This document shows positions 6,393-7,751 of a stretch of 7,751 nucleotides of DNA, piece after piece. The notes below the pieces were generated by a model. The model had not been told where the DNA came from, ran no database searches, and worked only from the letters and a program-made list of their open reading frames with translations. A program made the position numbers and the translations under genes. Within the stretch, counting starts at the first letter, position 1. Every line of letters starts with the position of its first letter. Source of the stretch: JALWZX01 sp964506905 (GTDB lineage: Bacteria; Patescibacteriota; WWE3; 2-01-FULL-39-13); NCBI GenBank assembly GCA_964506905.1, contig CAZDNW010000009.1, forward strand, positions 1 through 7,751. Reading direction: 5' to 3'.

Positions 6393-6400
6393 AATAAGTA

Positions 6401-7420
6401 ATGGCACAATTGAATCCAGAACCTACTACATCACCGATAACAATTACAGACATCGACTGGGCTATAGGAAGAATCGCAAAAATAGTTGACGATTCGCCAT
6501 ATCAATTAGTTTCAGCAACAGATTATCCACCAGACGAAAAAGCTCTAGCAGAAGACTTGTTAGCAGGTATCCATGTGTATGCTAGCACCACACGGGCATC
6601 TTCCCAAGCCCAACAAGATGTATTAAAATCAGTTTTAAGTACCAATCCGCATCATTATAAAATATATACAGATACACGAGAATTAGCACTACAAGTACAT
6701 AATGTGCGTGCTCCCGATATACCACCGTACATAAGTTACCCATTGATTGCAACATACGCGACACACCTTTACGAATTAAACCCATTTAACTATAGGGCAA
6801 TAGTTAGCGAATTAAAAGCTACTATAACAGATAAATCTAAACTTCTTGCAGCATCTGGGACAGAGAACCCTTTAGCAGTACCTATTATCTCCGCATTAAT
6901 CGGAATACCACCACAAGAATTTTTCCGTCCAAGTGATAATAACCTTGATATAGATAAACCCGAACGCGAAAAATTAAAAGCCTTATTGCAAATCGCCAAA
7001 TTTAGCGAAAGGAATCGTACCGCTTTCCACCGAATATGGCATGCCCTATACCATGAAGCTAAATCACAGCGAAAAACATTAAGGCATCAACCAAATCTAA
7101 TCGCAACAAAGCTAGTTACTTATATGTCAAAACAACCAAACCCCTTTAGGGCGGGGACTCCACTGATTGATCAGAAAACTGCAAAAATACTAACAAGAAC
7201 AAAGGGTGTTCAAGGTAGTCCAACAGCACAACCGTTTTTAACCGCCACTATAGAATTTCCCACACTACTTTCGCTTAGTATAGATTACCTAATTAGGACA
7301 TACAAACTAAATCCTCTAACAGATATACCAGTATTAGACGAGAGAATCCCCACCATTAGAGACGCACAAACCATGGTAATAAATAAACCAATAGGTCTAT
7401 ACTACAAACCAGGTATATAA
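6401..7420 (+). CDS. Conserved-looking hypothetical protein, 339 residues
   Basis: I do not recognise this protein. It has no signal peptide or membrane segment and reads as a soluble, mostly helical protein. Visible traits are a proline-rich N-terminus (1-15), a helical segment with SYPLIATYATHLYELNPFNYRAIVSELKA (112-140), a basic and histidine-rich helix SERNRTAFHRIWHALYHEAKSQRKTLRHQ (202-230, H210, H214, H218 and H229), and YLIRTYKLNPLTDIPVLDERIP (296-317). No nucleotide-binding or catalytic motif was identified. It is divergent from uppS, and its stop is one base before the start of a LacD/DhnA-type aldolase gene, so the two are very probably cotranscribed and may share a pathway. The start is set by the -10 eight bases upstream. 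Coding status is supported by length, codon pattern and the close operon fit. Confidence 0.8.
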   Translation: MAQLNPEPTTSPITITDIDWAIGRIAKIVDDSPYQLVSATDYPPDEKALAEDLLAGIHVYASTTRASSQAQQDVLKSVLSTNPHHYKIYTDTRELALQVHNVRAPDIPPYISYPLIATYATHLYELNPFNYRAIVSELKATITDKSKLLAASGTENPLAVPIISALIGIPPQEFFRPSDNNLDIDKPEREKLKALLQIAKFSERNRTAFHRIWHALYHEAKSQRKTLRHQPNLIATKLVTYMSKQPNPFRAGTPLIDQKTAKILTRTKGVQGSPTAQPFLTATIEFPTLLSLSIDYLIRTYKLNPLTDIPVLDERIPTIRDAQTMVINKPIGLYYKPGI

Positions 7421-7421
7421 C

Positions 7422-7751
7422 ATGGCACGCGTAATAACCGACCAACAAACGAATAGCATAGATGACACAACCATTGTTGTTAAAATTCCTTCTGTTAAAA
7501 TAGATAATGAGACTATGCCACAAGAACAAAAAAACAAACCTACCCTAAAACAACCAATTAAAATTTTTGCAATAGACCACCGCGGTTCATTAAAAAAGAT
7601 TTTAAATGAGAATTTACTATCCGATTTTAAAGCATTAACAACAGAAACATTTGCACCTTATAACTCAGCAGTTTTAGTTGATCCAGAGTATGGAAACAAT
7701 ACTATAGAAATAGCCAAAGAAAAAAAGCTTGAGCTTTTGCTCACCCGTGAA
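7422..7751 (+). CDS. LacD/DhnA-type class I aldolase, N-terminal part
   Basis: The first 110 residues are visible and the frame is open at the right edge. After a low-complexity leader of about 45 residues (K/Q/N/T/P-rich), the protein reads IKIFAIDHRGSLKKIL (46-61), then SDFKALTTETFAPYNSAVLVDPEYGN (67-92) and IEIAKEKKLELLLTRE (95-110). This matches, from memory, the start of tagatose-1,6-bisphosphate aldolase LacD (AFDQRGALKRMM ... ELTPYASSILLDPEYG ... GLLLAYE) and related TIM-barrel aldolases with a Schiff-base lysine. The key lysine lies beyond the window, so activity and substrate cannot be judged. Relatives include DUF2090/IolC-type 2-deoxy-5-keto-gluconate-6-phosphate aldolases and DhnA fructose-bisphosphate aldolases. 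The ATG lies one base after the upstream stop, with no Shine-Dalgarno sequence, suggesting translational coupling. The family's usual N-terminus is about 20-30 residues before the AFDxR motif; here it is about 49. Confidence 0.75.
   Translation, partial: MARVITDQQTNSIDDTTIVVKIPSVKIDNETMPQEQKNKPTLKQPIKIFAIDHRGSLKKILNENLLSDFKALTTETFAPYNSAVLVDPEYGNNTIEIAKEKKLELLLTRE

Noticed and set aside
6322..6453. Longer uppS form starting at 6453 (44 extra residues)
   Set aside because: The extra residues are not family-like, would overlap the start of the divergent gene, and run through the uppS promoter and the palindrome. The ATG at 6321 fits the family start and the promoter.
1..7751. Alternative genetic code with TGA as glycine (code 25), known in some CPR lineages
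   Set aside because: All recognised genes read through fully with standard codons and without in-frame TGA, and glycine uses GGN throughout. Lack of TGA stops among six visible stops is too small a sample.

Overview
The window is AT-rich bacterial DNA carrying eight protein-coding genes, two of them cut by the window edges. No RNA gene, insertion sequence or CRISPR array was seen. Several traits suggest a small-genome lineage such as a Patescibacteria/CPR-type organism. The methionyl-tRNA synthetase is short and lacks a C-terminal tRNA-binding domain, genes are packed tightly, Shine-Dalgarno sequences are absent, and several common enzymes have diverged. This placement is inference; no phylogenetic marker was tested. 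All six visible stop codons are TAA or TAG, and the standard bacterial code reads every gene cleanly.

Left part (1-3367, minus strand), in transcription order: metG (3367-1919), a small single-pass membrane protein of unknown function (1853-1416), and a Lon-like AAA+ ATPase (1337 to beyond the left edge). The Lon-like protein has a Q/N-rich leader where the Lon substrate-binding N domain should be, and its pore loop is altered. Each of the three genes has its own -10-like element close to the start codon.

Middle (3368-5604, plus strand): a 180-base divergent promoter region separates metG from rmuC (3548-4702). An 8-base gap then leads to an unrecognised gene (4711-5604) encoding a predicted lipoprotein whose lipobox lies unusually far (residue 74) from the start. 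Its stop codon directly abuts the stop codon of the convergent uppS gene.

Right part: uppS (6321-5605, minus), encoding an undecaprenyl diphosphate synthase-like cis-prenyltransferase, is divergent from a two-gene cluster on the plus strand. That cluster is an unrecognised 339-residue protein (6401-7420) and, one base later, the start of a LacD/DhnA-type class I aldolase (7422 to beyond the right edge). An 11-bp perfect palindrome lies between the two divergent promoters.

The most striking pattern is promoter geometry. In four genes (Lon-like, metG, rmuC, uppS) a -10-like hexamer ends exactly six bases before the ATG, three of them with an extended TGn motif and none with a Shine-Dalgarno sequence. 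This places the predicted transcription start on the A of the ATG, so these mRNAs are probably leaderless. No evidence was found for a defence system or mobile element. The candidates for new biology are the modified Lon-like ATPase, the 339-residue protein beside the aldolase, and the odd lipoprotein.
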